Of a stretch of 64,000 nt of DNA, positions 24,100 to 35,238 are shown in pieces. The position numbers and the translations under genes were made by a program. Source of the stretch: Cylicocyclus nassatus (Eukaryota; Nematoda; Chromadorea; Rhabditida; Strongylidae). The stretch lies in assembly GCA_958299035.1 (NCBI GenBank), contig CATQJL010000001.1, positions 75,103,594-75,167,593 on the forward strand. Reading direction: 5' to 3'. How positions within the stretch are numbered: position 1 is the first letter of the stretch; the number at the start of each line of letters is the position of its first letter. The notes under the pieces are model-generated. The model searched no databases. It had not been told where the DNA came from and was given only the letters and a program-made list of their open reading frames with translations.

Positions 24100-24306
24100 G
24101 TGACACCCTCTTCCTCTAGGTCCGCCATTGGTTACAGTCTAGAATGAATAGAGAAAACCGGGAGACGGCCCTTCTGAACCCACCGTCCCCTACAGAAATC
24201 TAAAACTAGGACGCGCGCGCATGCGCTGCGATGACTGCGGACAGGTGCTCCGCGAAGGACTCATGTTTTCGAAAATCACCAACTTCTTTCGTGCGGCTGT
24301 TGCATT
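24100..24306 (+). promoter_or_regulatory. GC-rich promoter-like patch
   Basis: Unusually GC-rich for the window. Contains CCATTGG (a CCAAT box on the other strand), GGGAGACGGCCC and CGCGCGCATGCGCTGCG, whose GCGCATGCGC core matches NRF-1-type sites. It sits directly upstream of the candidate exon at 24307. GGTTCAGAAGGGCC is found near 24170 (complement) and near 26070, so the patch may instead be one end of a 1.9-kb repeat. Confidence 0.35.
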
Positions 24307-24394
24307 ATGGAACGTAAGCCAACCACGCTGATTTCAACCAAACACAGCTACCATCCTCTGAATGTTTGGTATCCTGAGCCCTACTTCCCAGCAG
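24307..24394 (+). CDS. Candidate first coding exon of an unknown gene
   Basis: Opens ATG and reads MERKPTTLISTKHSYHPLNV then WYPEPYFPA, 29 codons plus one base, ending at a consensus donor CAGCAG|GTATGT. A 31-bp direct repeat (CCTACTTCCxAGCAG-TATGTTxATGATTT) follows at once, so the donor region is locally duplicated. No in-phase second exon was found before 26 kb. No recognisable domain. Confidence 0.35.
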
Positions 24395-26365
24395 GTATGT
24401 TTATGATTTCCCTACTTCCAAGCAGTTATGTTCATGATTTATGGGACATTTCCGAAGTCTTTTTATTTCCATGATTCATAAAAAACTTCTCATGAATCTC
24501 TTTTGAATTTTTTCGAACTTTGTTTTTCTTTGCTTTTTTTTTCACTTATATCCCTTGTGTGTGCGATCCTTATAACCTCGTACATCGTCACATCATATTG
24601 CTAATGTGAGCTGCTTGATGTTATTGAGGAAAGCCCACGTAATCAAAGTTTGTGTAACAACTCTTTATAAAGGCCAATTATAACTTAAATTTGTGATCTA
24701 CGCTAATTTGTTATCAAATGCGTATTTCCTTCTGACATTTCAGTGCATCTCTGTAGCTTTCCAAGAAAATTATCATCTCCTTAAAATTCTCATTCCTAGT
24801 AAAATTTACGAACGTGCATTTGAAATTTTTACGCTTTAAAAAGCATCATGCGTGCAGCAAAGAAAAGGTCGCTACCAAAGTCAATCCATGTAGATCACGC
24901 TACCAAATGAAGATGATGCATTTTTATTTGATTGCGTTTTTGATATGGACGGTGTAAGAAAAACTTAATCAAAAAAACTAATGTAAGGTTCGCTCATCCC
25001 CTGGACACGTAAATTACTCTCGGTCTTCTCACCTAGCGTAATCTCTTATCATCTTGCGAACCTTAGCGATCTGCAACTGCTTGCAAATCGCGCCTAAGCC
25101 ATAAATTCAGTGCGAAGGACACCAATCTCCCTACGATATTTATCTTTTCTAATTATTGCATTTAACATTCACAAAAACGAAGTATATCAGCAACAGAACC
25201 AGCACACACACGTGCATAATCTTGGATGAGCATGGAGGCACGACCCCTCAAAGCTGGAGGGAGGAAGAGGGCCGCACCCAGAGTTACATAAGGAAGGGAA
25301 AACAAAGATGTAGGGATACTCCGATCTTCCGGCTTATGGTCCGCCTTATATACGGTCCTCCGTCCAAAGTACCGTCAGTTTTTCATCTGCGTCCTTCGGC
25401 GGAGTTCATGTTTTCATAATGTGATTACGGTATATTGCCTTCCACCGGAAACCTCTTAGGTCACTTTCTCGTCCACCTCAATTTTTATCCGGGACCTTTA
25501 CTCATCTTCGGACTAAACCGTGACCGTTTCTTTCTTGGATAATTCGTGCATTTTGCAACTCCTTCTACAAATCCTTTCTACACTAAACATTATAAAAAAA
25601 CGTATGCTTCCCTACTGGCATGCATGTAGTGCACATTTCAATTGAATGTGACTAGATGATGCTGCAAGGAGGCAAACGTAGGAGAGTAGAGTATGCAGTC
25701 AAACTCACAAAAACCTAGGAGAGTAGAGCAAGCAATCGAACTAAAAAAACCAGTAGAATAAGTTGAGAAAAACTTGAAAATGTCTTATAGGTCAAAAACA
25801 TACCACCTTAGAAAGTAGCCGGCGATAGTAGTGTAGAGTAGAGCGAATAACTTATGTTATTGAATTCTAGGGAATTTGGGAGAATTAGGAATTTTCTAGA
25901 GAATTACCTCCAGAATCTCATTGTGGAGTAGGTTACCAGCGATGTGAAACTCGTCCGCCCCCGCAGCGCGTCTGCCCAGGCCAGCTGCTCGCTCCCGCGA
26001 GCTAGCCAATCATGGAGTGACCTCTAATTAGCGGTGACCTCTTATAGCCGTCGCGATTAGGGCAGGTTCAGAAGGGCCTACACCCGAGAAAACCAGCCCT
26101 CGCCAATTCTGATCGAGGTGTTAATCTAAAGCGTGGATAACTTTATATTTGTATGAGCTCAGTCTATTGCCGATATGGAACACGAACTGGCACGATGCCG
26201 AACTTCAGCACCAGCAAAGATTTCGAAATCATCCCAAGGACAAAGATCAGTTATTTCGCTACAAATTTCGAGTCCGCAACGAGATCCATCTGCTGTCTTC
26301 TCATTTGCCCTGAGTCATAAAAACTAGGAGAGTGGAGCGGAAAGCAAGTTTCCGTCATATGTCAC
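24395..26365. other. Intergenic, minor repeats
   Basis: Three copies of a CTAGGAGAGTRGAGC-type motif (near 25680, 25718 and 26324). A GC-rich stretch at 25955-26090 (CTCCCGCGAGC, CCAATCA, GGTTCAGAAGGGCC) mirrors the patch at 24150-24260. No supportable gene. Confidence 0.4.
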
Positions 26366-26400
26366 AGCTCCAAAGTGCCGCTACGCGGCACTCTGGACTT
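26366..26400. repeat. Imperfect stem-loop of the GTGCCG/CTACG/CGGCAC family
   Basis: AGCTCCAAAGTGCCG, loop CTACG, CGGCACTCTGGACTT. It pairs at 12 of 15 positions and is related to the stem-loops at 12136 and 43009. Confidence 0.65.
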
Positions 26401-28429
26401 GTAAGTTAATAAAAAAAGAGTCAATAAACGATAAGTTTTTGTAGCGCTTGTAGAGTGTAGACCGTTTACGAGTATGGCAATGTAGTTTCATCATTCCTCA
26501 CTAAAGTAATTTTAAAACCTTGTCAAAATGTATTTTTTTCAGTTCAACAAAGTGCAACTGTTGAAAAGATTTTGAGATTTTCAGCTTTCAAGCTTACTCA
26601 AACCGGTCCGCTTCCAGAATGACACCTGCCTAATATTTCCAGCTTTGATGAAGTTTAGAGATGATCTCCTCTCGTAGATCGTTTTACTGTTACCTGACGC
26701 AAACATTTTGTGAGTGATTGTATTGCAATGATGTGAATGCTACCATCTTCAAAGGACATTGCATTTTTCACCACAGGGAAGGACTCCAAGCACTCAGCAA
26801 CGTCCAAAATTTATGTGCAATGGCGAGGCTTGAGAAAGGTGAAATTTCCGAACCTTCTTGCCATTGGCCGTGTGTCCCTGGCAAGTCAAAGTGGCTCCCG
26901 CTTCCAACTTGACTTCTTTACTGGTTCCTAAATGTGGACGTTATACGGTGATGTCGAGAAATAAACGCAGTTGAGTGGTTCGACAGTCTCGATCCAATGA
27001 ACCGCGGCCAGCTATCCTAGATAAATTGTACTCATTTGATGACTGCCCTTCCCCTCGTCTCTTTTTTTCCAATGAATATCCGAAGTGATTATGCAGCTTC
27101 CAGTTGGAATGAGTTAAGTCACAGCACTTTCAAATGTTATGCTAAATCATAAGCAATTCACGTTAAAAAAAATCTTGGATGATCCTCTTTCTTAAACCGT
27201 CCTTTTTTTAACTGAAAGTTCCCTTATGCTTAATTTTTGTACTTCTTTTTTTGTGACCATCTTCAACAGTGAGCGAACGAGATTTGGAATTTCTATGTAA
27301 ACCTGGTACCATGTACATCAATGAGATACAATTACTCAAGCAATCTCTGTCGTAGCAACATCTACATCTTCAGAATTACTTGCAAATTACTGAGATGTGT
27401 CTTTACGAATGGAATAAAACAGATATAACCCTTGCTGAGTTTTCCGCTCAGTCTAGCAAGAAGGATATTATGACACCGCTTTGCGCTATCTGGAGCAATT
27501 CTTGATTTCATGAAGTGTGCACTCCATTTTGATGAAATCATTTGAAGCAGACTGCCTTCTGCCGAGTGTGAGATTCACTCATCCTTCTTGAGCTTGTTAC
27601 GTAAAGGTTCTGCACACTCAAAACTGAGGGCGGAGGATTTCATTGCGGTACAAACGTTGGACATCTAACTTAGTGATCACTCGGAATTGAATGCAAAATT
27701 TGGATTGAAAAGCACGTCGCTCCAGAAGATTGCGAACCTGTCCAGTACTGTAAAAGTAGCTGTATTACTGGCGATATTGAGTCCTGCGCATAACATGCTG
27801 AAGGACATACATCTGCAGGCACAATTTTAGAATGATCTTGCTAGGGTCAGCCCCATGGCACGAGTCGGTGACAGGTAAAAACCTCGTTAGATTGCATTTT
27901 GCCTTACGGATATATAACTGTGAGAGACATACACTACATCCGTGGTACGATATCAAAAAAATCGTTTTAGCAGGCCACCTGCAATTCCAAATTTTCTTTG
28001 CCCTATTTTACTAGCCTCTCATAGTGGTATGATTAGCTAAGCTGCCTCGGAGAGGTTGTCATGATCCGCCAGTATCGAATTTTGTCACGAGGATCGTCAG
28101 GCGTGCAACTCTACAATATATCTTTAAAGATGCGAGGAGAACGCGTGAGGTAGTGGAGGAGCAATATAACGTCTGGTCGGGTGTGGTGCGGAAGGCGACA
28201 ATCCCCAGTTTTGTGCCTATCAAAAACTCTCCGGTGTCAAAGTGACACCCCGGGGGACTAACTACGGGGGTGGGGGGGGGGGGGCAGATACATTACTCAA
28301 TTGCACAGGTGGAAATCCGTGAAATTCATTGAGACCGATGATACACAGCCTCCATTTTTCGCCAATTGTCGCCTTCCGCGTGCCATCTGGTCAACGGAGA
28401 TCGAAGGACGCTCGTGTAGCATTTTTTGA
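26401..28429. other. Intergenic, nothing supportable
   Basis: A 64-codon ORF beginning near 26737 runs past an acceptor-like CACCACAG, and a 60-codon ORF starts at 27832. Neither has a partner exon or a recognised motif. A poly-G tract occurs near 28266-28284. Confidence 0.4.
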
Positions 28430-28760
28430 CACATATGAATGACGGTGCTGACGCCAAGATTCGCCTACTCAGACAATCAAAGGGTATGGTAAGGCGGCGA
28501 TAAATAGCCGTTTCACTGAGCGGGTGGCGATATGCAAAAGTGACAGGGAGCGGGCGATGGCACTGCAAAAATAGAGGTGAGTGGACAGCGACGGGCTACC
28601 AGCGGGCAGATTTTACTATGAGTCAAAAAATAGCTGCAGAGCGCATTCGTTGATGCGAAAGCATCGAGAAGGCGGCGACGAGAAAGCGACTCGGTTAGGC
28701 AGGCAGCGACCGGGAAACGATGGGGGTAGGATTTTTGTGAGCAAGCCGCAAATGCCATGA
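28430..28760. repeat. GC-rich repeat block
   Basis: Contains loosely repeated GCGGGC/GCGGCGA units and CTCAGACAATCAAAG. A related GC-rich block with the inverted 15-mer CTTTGATTGTCTGAG is at 30640-30830, so the two blocks may bracket the palindromic region between them. Overlapping minus-strand ORFs are shadows of the composition. Confidence 0.4.
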
Positions 28761-29469
28761 GAAGGCAGCCTTAATTCGTAACGCTGTATTATGGCTGCCA
28801 ACTGGAAGCTATATCGTTGCCCTCTCGAGACCCTGTTGATCGCACTAGAAAAGTTAGATGTGCGGGCAAGCGAGATTGGCAGTTACTTGCGTCCTTTTGA
28901 TTTCATTGTTGCCTCATTTTCGTTTTAGTATACTATTACTCGCGCATTACTTTTTTTTCTTTACTTGTCTTCCTAGGCTGCAATTGTTCTTTTTTGTTTT
29001 GTGCTATCTCATTATTACAAAGCATTTCTGTTCATGTTTTCCTTTCTTATCCAGCCTTAAACTTTGTTTCGTACCTTCATTGCATATACAATCGCTACAA
29101 CTATCATGCATCTCTCTTGCTAAAAAGACAGTAAGTAGAGGATCACATTTCAGCGAATGTATGGCACAATCAACTCTATTACTTGTACTTTGACTTACAA
29201 ATGTTGTCTGTCAAAAGCTCAATGAAAATCCATAAAAGTGTATTCGAACTGCTGGATTCAGCATTTGAACCTCAACAGTAATTTTGCACAGCTTTATGGA
29301 TTCGAGAACGGCAAAAGTAATAAACTTAACCAATTTCCTTGAATATTTTGTAATGGTTACAGTGCTTGAACACACTTCCCACTTTGAAGGAAGTCGATCA
29401 CGAAAATCTGTTAAGTAACAGTGTGATAAATCAGGTATTAGTGTGATAAATAAATAAATATAACCAACA

Positions 29470-30625
29470 GTGATATTTTGGCTGAAAGAAGTAGATCTCA
29501 TAAGGAGTCTTATTACTCTGACTCAGATTCGTACAACTATGTAAGTTTATTATGGTTTTGTTACGTCATTATACACTGCGAAAACAAGCAGTTACTAGCT
29601 CATCACATTTAAAGTCAATCTGTTGCCTTTACTGCGTTTCCATATGCTTTCTCAAAGTCCTTTGTAAGCGATTTTCTCACATCATGTATAGCGGTTTCCT
29701 CACATTGTACATCATCTAGATTAAGTCATGGTCATGTACCGATGGTATCAATTTGCTTTGGTGTTTACACACTGGCTGGCGTTCAAACCTGGCGCTTTGC
29801 CAGTCGTCATCAGCTGATCTCGCAGCCCATCAGATCGTTCTGGCTACTTCTTTTATTTTCGCTTTTCTTGTCACGATTTCCGTTGGAAAAGTGTTGCGCC
29901 GGCCTAATCAGATAGATGTATATGCCGTTTTTGCAATAGCACCTAGAAAGGTGAATTTTCTATTAACTAATATTTTGCTGCGACTGATTGTGATTTCTCT
30001 GGCCCTTTTCTTTGCCAGGCGTCACCAGCTGATGTCGCTTAACTGAAGGTAAAATGTATCTTTAGTCGATAATCAGCAAAAACAGTTGACTGGTTTCAGC
30101 TTTCACAGGAATTTCGAAAAAAGATCAAAGTGAAAATTCACTCTCCTAGGTGTTATTGCAAAAACGGCACATACATCTGTCTAAATAGGTCCGGTTCACT
30201 ACTTTTCCAGCGGAAATTCTGAAAAGGAAAGCGTTATTAATAAATAACTAACCGAAAACGATCTGATGGGCTCCGAAATTAGCTGATGACGACTAGCAAG
30301 GCTCCAGGTGTAAACGCCGCTCCTTCGTGCATGGACGATATAAAACGTGTGCACCAAACCAGTGCGGCGCGGAAAACACCAAAGGGAGTTGATACCGATG
30401 ATACAGACTCATGACTCAATTTGGGATAATGTACGATGTGAGGACGCCTACAAAGAACATTGAGAAAGCATATGAAAGGCAACAGAATGACTTTAGATTA
30501 GCTAGTGACTGTTTGTCCTCGCAATGTATGACGACGTAACAAAATCTTAATAAGCTTATATATTTGTACAAATTTTAATTCACAGCAATCAAACTCCTCA
30601 TGAACGTACTTCTGTCAGCCTAAAC
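29470..30625. repeat. Large diverged palindrome (foldback element)
   Basis: Nested complementary blocks run inward from both sides: GGCTGAAAGAAGTAG / CTACTTCTGTCAGCC-type ends (29480, 30620), TTTTGTTACGTC (29553, 30530), CATATGCTTTCTCAA (29641, 30465), GTCGTCATCAGCTGA (29804, 30280), GCCCATCAGATCGTT (29825, 30260) and TGCCGTTTTTGCAATA (29923, 30145). The loop lies near 29980-30110. No terminal duplication was resolved and nothing is encoded. Divergence between arms is considerable, so it is older than the palindrome at 5741. Confidence 0.7.
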
Positions 30626-30639
30626 ACCTCACTGTCGTT

Positions 30640-30830
30640 TCCCGCCGAGAACCGTAGAAGCGAGCGGGCTACATATATGGCACTGAGCGGCACGCTAAAG
30701 CTGGCAGCGGGCAAACTGCTATAAGGTTTTCAGCGGAAAGCGAAAGTGGCGGGGATAAGGGCACGGCGCTTTTGATGGGTTTTGGCGGTGGCTTTGTGGC
30801 TGCCGGCTGAGAGCCTTTGATTGTCTGAGT
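30640..30830. repeat. GC-rich repeat block
   Basis: GAGCGGGCTAC, GGCACTGAGCGGCACG, GTGGCGGGGATAAGGGC and GGCGGTGGC, ending in CTTTGATTGTCTGAG, the inverted form of a 15-mer at 28470. Confidence 0.4.
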
Positions 30831-30940
30831 ATGCAATTTACTCCACAAGAAGAGAAACGGAATGGTAAAAGCTTTCCTATCGAATCTCTTAGAAGAAGTG
30901 ACCCAGCATTAAAAGAAAAATAAAGAATTAGACACACTTA

Positions 30941-31000
30941 AGGCCCGTATGCACGTACATCCCCTTGGGGAGGGGAGGGGATCTGAGAGGGGATGCGTCA
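30941..31000. mobile_element. Solitary end related to the foldback at 12771
   Basis: TTAA followed by GGCCCGTATGCACGTACATCCCC-like sequence and GGGGAGGGGAGGGGATC, matching the terminus of the element at 12771. No opposite end was found. Confidence 0.45.
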
Positions 31001-31445
31001 TATCTCGCTACTCTGGATATCTTTCTTCTCTCTTCTCTATCTCGCTTACGAAGGTTCTCATACTCTTTATATTTGCGCGCAATGGATGCCGCGTTACCAC
31101 CATACATTTGATTTTTGCCATTTTGTGTGAATCCCTGGGGATTCCCGGGGAAACACCTCTTATTTCTAAAGCGATTTATCTTCCTAAGAAGTCAATGAAA
31201 ACGTTGCAAACTTGTATTGGGGATATACCGGCACTGCTAACGAGGAAATGGTCAGAGCTTAACCCAGCCATTCCAAACAAGGTGTAAATTATCGGACTCT
31301 CTTAAAACGCTGACTTCAAATATAAGTTTTTGTATTTGAAGCGTGTTTCATATATTTTTCCAAACGACTATGTGGGAGGAGTTGTGAGTGTTCAGATACG
31401 GGAAATTTCTCGAGTTTCGACGAATATATTTCCTTGAAAGGCAGC

Positions 31446-32020
31446 ATGGTGGCGCGAATTTACAGTGGCGATGGTTATTTCAATAACAAGGAAGAAGCAC
31501 AATCACCAAACCTAAGTAAGTGTTTTTGAAACCTTTTTTCGTGGAACATGCGCTACAGAACACTTCACAGATCGCACATTCAAACGCTCATGATTCATCT
31601 CAGATTTTGGCAAATAAAGAACATATTTGTGATCAGCGTTTCAAGACGATTCCCATTATGTACAGCATGATTGGTTTGAGCTTACTGGGTTTAGTTCTGA
31701 CCATTCCCTGTTAAGCATGTTTTCGAAAGGAGAAATCGAATTCGAAGAATGTGAGTTTTTCGACAACTGATCGAGCTATGTGCCCCATCTGCAAACCTAT
31801 TCTCGGATACTATCCTCCAGCAGCTCTCTTCACTGTGCATGACGCTCCGCCGCAATGCCGAAGCGAAGTGGCTACGAAGACTCACAGACAGCTTCACTCA
31901 CTTCGGGATCAAGAAGACAAGCTAAAGAAGTTTTTTAACACGTTGACGACGGTGTCGCTCAATGGTGTGCGACAGGCAGTCTGTCCCTGTGGACGATGTC
32001 GCGCAATGGTGCGCGACACC
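31446..32020 (+). other. Possible host exons, unresolved
   Basis: An ATG at 31446 opens 23 codons (MVARIYSGDGYFNNKEEAQS...) ending at a strong donor (CCTAA|GTAAGTG). About 45-55 bp on, acceptor-like CTACAG/TTCACAG precede a frame to 31714 with a hydrophobic C-terminus (MYSMIGLSLLGLVLTIPC), but phases do not match. Farther on (31751-32020) a frame with CPICKPILGYYPPAALF and a charged stretch (LRDQEDKLKKFF) is open. These could be pieces of one dead or mis-assembled gene. Confidence is low. Confidence 0.25.
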
Positions 32021-32039
32021 TAATTTCAGTTCTAATGTG

Positions 32040-32360
32040 CACAATGGGTCCAATTTGTGTTGACAGAATCAGTTTAGGCTCAGAATTTTTCGGTTGGCCC
32101 CGCCCCTCTTTTGGCAAACTCCGCCCACTCCGTTGCCCTCTACAAAAAACTTTTTCGCTCTCAAATCGCTTAGAAAAGCTTGTAGGTGACTGGGGAACCT
32201 TGAATAATCTTAATTTTGACCCCGCCTCCCATTAGGCAAGCCCCACCCCCAAGTGGCAAGCTCCGCCCATTCTTCAAAAATGCTGAAATTTCCACGAATT
32301 TATTGATTAAAGCATTTCCAGCAGTTTTGTGGGCGGAGCTACCCCGCCCACTTGCATACA
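32040..32360. repeat. CCCCGCCC-rich repeat
   Basis: Repeated CCCCGCC(C/T)...GGCAA(A/G)C(T/C)CCGCCCA units near 32100, 32225, 32260 and 32350 with TGGGCGGAG in inverse orientation. Non-coding. Confidence 0.5.
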
Positions 32361-32739
32361 TACACGCAGCCGGCTGTAAAAATGCCCGGAAACGGTTCGT
32401 TCACAAGGACAGACGTCAAAAAAAAAAACAGCTCGTCGTCAACGTGTCAATAACAATGTTTGTAAGGCACATCTGGAATGGTAGCGCTTTTGCCAGAACC
32501 ATAATTGTAACTAACTTTTCAAATCACTGGGTGGCCAGCAGCTTCACATCTCTTCTCGCCGCGAAGTGAGCAAATCAAGCTGTAGAAACAGCTAATCTTC
32601 CATTTGGTTCATTAAGCAAATCTATGTCATAGAACGGTTTGAATCAGTCATTTTCATGCTTGACCGCTATCCTAAGCCGATTCGATTATCCTTGAGCGAT
32701 GGCAGTATCCTCTAATATTCACTTGGTATCCCAATTTAT

Positions 32740-33045
32740 CAGTGGCGGTCCCAGGATTTCCGTCCGGGGGGGGGGGGGGGAAGCGGCAAAAAAATTTTCA
32801 ATGAAGTGCGTGGCGTTAGCCACGCACTCCGAAAAATTTTTTGGGGTGCTTCTGAAAATTTTGGCGGAGCCCTCGAAGAAAATTTTTTACAGGGCTAAGT
32901 TGAATTTTTAAAAGTTTGCGAAAATTATCTTAACGTTTGCAAAAATAAACAAGTCACTTGCACATTTTTATAACCCATTTAAGTAATTTTCAAAGATTTC
33001 GCGAACCATTCTCGCGGGGGGGGGGGCGGGCTCGGTCCGCCACTG
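32740..33045. mobile_element. hAT-type MITE (copy 1)
   Basis: Ends CAGTGGCGGTCCCAGGATTT and CTCGGTCCGCCACTG. Internal poly-G tracts of 11-14 bases near both ends, and a palindrome GTGCGTGGCGTTAGCCACGC. Flanking 8-mers CAATTTAT and CAACTGAC match at 5 of 8 positions, a decayed duplication. Same family as 37794 and 45783. Confidence 0.75.
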
Positions 33046-33469
33046 CAACTGACGTATACATATATAGCTGTATAAACTTACTAGCATTGGCCTGTGTGGT
33101 GTTGTTCTGGCAATCAAGCTTTTGTTGTGAATTCTTATTGTTTGTCTTACGTTTCGAAATATCGTCTTCTTCGCAGGTTTGAAAGGGATTGCATTATATT
33201 ATTGCTAGTCTACACGACTAAGTCCGTATTTGGCATCCTTGCGTCGAGGGGTGCGGCATCCCTAATGACACCGCAGAAAAGTACACTATTGGCCTGAAAC
33301 TTCTTATCAGAGACTTCCATTTTTCAAACCCGTCGAAGAGCACCGTGCCGAGAAATAATCTGAAATGAAATTATCAACTCTGGCCCGCCGCAGTTAGTAG
33401 TAGTCCGTACAGATGAGACAGACATTATTGAGGCTGCGTTAAGGACTGTATATACTGTGCGGACTGTAG

Positions 33470-34160
33470 GTCATAGAGTGGAAATAGGCAAGAGATCATC
33501 CGTTTTTGTCACGCATTTATTTTTGTTGTTCAAACACGGAATTCCGGTGTTTATGCACCCGGCCTCTAACAATTTTCGTGCCAAAATTTCAACCTTTTGC
33601 GCTCATGTACGCTTCACACTGAAATCACACCATGAAACCATGTGCCTCAATCTTATGTTTGCCTTAGCGTAATGATAGGTTTCCTCGTCTTGTGTTTGCC
33701 AGGTATTCTTTCATTCTAACACTTAGAATTCTTCCCATCTCTCCTACGCATCACGTTCCACAAATCAAGCATTCCAGCTGATAAAGATGCCTTTTTTTGT
33801 GCAGTCACCTAATTTCCGCGAGCGCAAATAATGCATCCTTTTGATATACAATCCACGTCGTACAATCTGTTTCTGATCAACCTCTCTCTGATGCTACTAC
33901 CAGGCGTCTTGACAAGCACTACCTCTTTTCCAATTGTGCTTGTACCATGTAATGGTTCACTACCTTACCAATCCTGTCGTAGACAAAAAGCACTGGATTG
34001 TACATTTCGTTAGTGATGACTACATTGCCCTGAGGTTGGGCGCCGGCATTCTGTTAACGTCTTCCCAGTCACGCCATTTCCATGTCCTGGCTAGCGTCCT
34101 AGATGAAGCACTGCGATTGGTCAATCGACCTCTGGCGCGTTCCGCATGCAAGTAAACTTT
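33470..34160 (-). pseudogene. Penelope-like retroelement relic with GIY-YIG endonuclease region
   Basis: On the minus strand, pieces in shifting frames read SSIRERLIRNRLYDVDC, then CIICARGN, a stop, then HLYQLECLICGT, a stop, and CVGEMGRILSVRMKEYLANT with GKHKIEAHG after it. This order (linker, CxxC, 'Y.L.C..CG..YIGETGR.L..R.KEHL', H) is the C-terminal GIY-YIG endonuclease region of Penelope-like elements, where the second motif normally reads YIGETGR. In-frame stops and shifts show it is dead. The reverse-transcriptase core is not recognisable here. Confidence 0.65.
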
Positions 34161-34273
34161 CAAACAATTTTTGACTGAGAGCCATGTTTTTTAATTCGCA
34201 TGCCAAACATAGCCATAAGTTTGAAAAAGCTCGTTTTAAAATTCGAATTTGCTGATGAAAAGATGGAACCCGT

Positions 34274-34618
34274 CTAACCCACAATTTTTGCAGTTATCCG
34301 CGTATCGGTTCCGGTTGTAGGGTTTTTCCTTGAGGAGCGAGAAGTGAGGAAGGAATAAGTTTTTTTGCTCGTTAACGAAGAACCAGCATTTCTTTCTTTT
34401 GTAGAATATGTTCCAGAAACAAGGATTACACGAATAACGACAATTATGATAGTACGATGCGGAGCTGCAATTACAGAACCGGCTATGGCATGATCGTAAT
34501 GACCTTCCAAGCGTACTCCGGGAAGAACGTCCGAATTAGAAACTTTGCAACGATTGAACGGAGAGATTGTGTAACTTTTTAGAGTTATGTGTAGCGATTC
34601 ACTAGTACGAACGACGTA
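34274..34618. other. Unsupported minus-strand ORF region
   Basis: A 129-codon minus-strand ORF (34663-34274) has a hydrophobic centre (IIIVVIRVILVSG) but no recognised domain or splice support. Its start lies inside the minisatellite that follows. Left uncalled. Confidence 0.3.
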
Positions 34619-34775
34619 TAATTGTATAATTGTATAATATAGTATAATTGTTGGTACTCCCACTGTGGGATATAGTTAATTGTATAATATAATTGTTGGT
34701 ACTCCCACTGTGGGATATAGTTAATTGTATAATATAATTGTTGGTACTCCCACGGTGAGATATAGTATATATACT
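34619..34775. repeat. 45-bp minisatellite, about three units
   Basis: TTGGTACTCCCACTGTGGGA recurs at 34651, 34696 and 34741 (last copy with two changes), with ATAGTTAATTGTATAATATA between. Confidence 0.85.
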
Positions 34776-35238
34776 CCCAAGGTTATTGTAAGGATCGATT
34801 CGTCATGACTATGTTTTAGCCTTTCTCTCTTTCATAAAGCATCCGTTTATGAATTCTCGTTCTCTCATGTTCTCTTCTCATCCTATTGTGGCTATGCATT
34901 TTATTTAGATCCTGTTCATTGAAGTTAAGTTTTGCATTTCATATAGAATTTCTCTTGTCATAGCTGAATGCTGGTTTAGGGCCCGAGGGATTCCTTTCGT
35001 TGGCCTAATAAATTGTTGTTGGGAAAGAGTTGTTAAGGTTGGCCAATTGAGATAATTTTGAATTATAATAGTTAAAAGAACAGTTTTGATGAATTCTTTC
35101 CGCTACGATGACTACGAGAACTAGGCCAAAACCTTACGCTTTTGCGAATGTTTGGGACGACTGGCCCTATACTAACAGTATTTTATAGTTCAAATTGTAC
35201 ACTTAGAGTGTAACGATAAATATGAAGATTATATCTCA
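34776..35238. other. Intergenic, nothing recognised
   Basis: No supportable feature. Confidence 0.4.

Noticed and set aside
26778..26931. Possible terminal exon after CACCACAG
   Set aside because: Acceptor is weak, no upstream exon fits in phase, and the other frame over the same bases is equally open.
28326..28801. Three overlapping minus-strand ORFs
   Set aside because: Open only because the stretch is GC-rich and repetitive; no motif or splice support.
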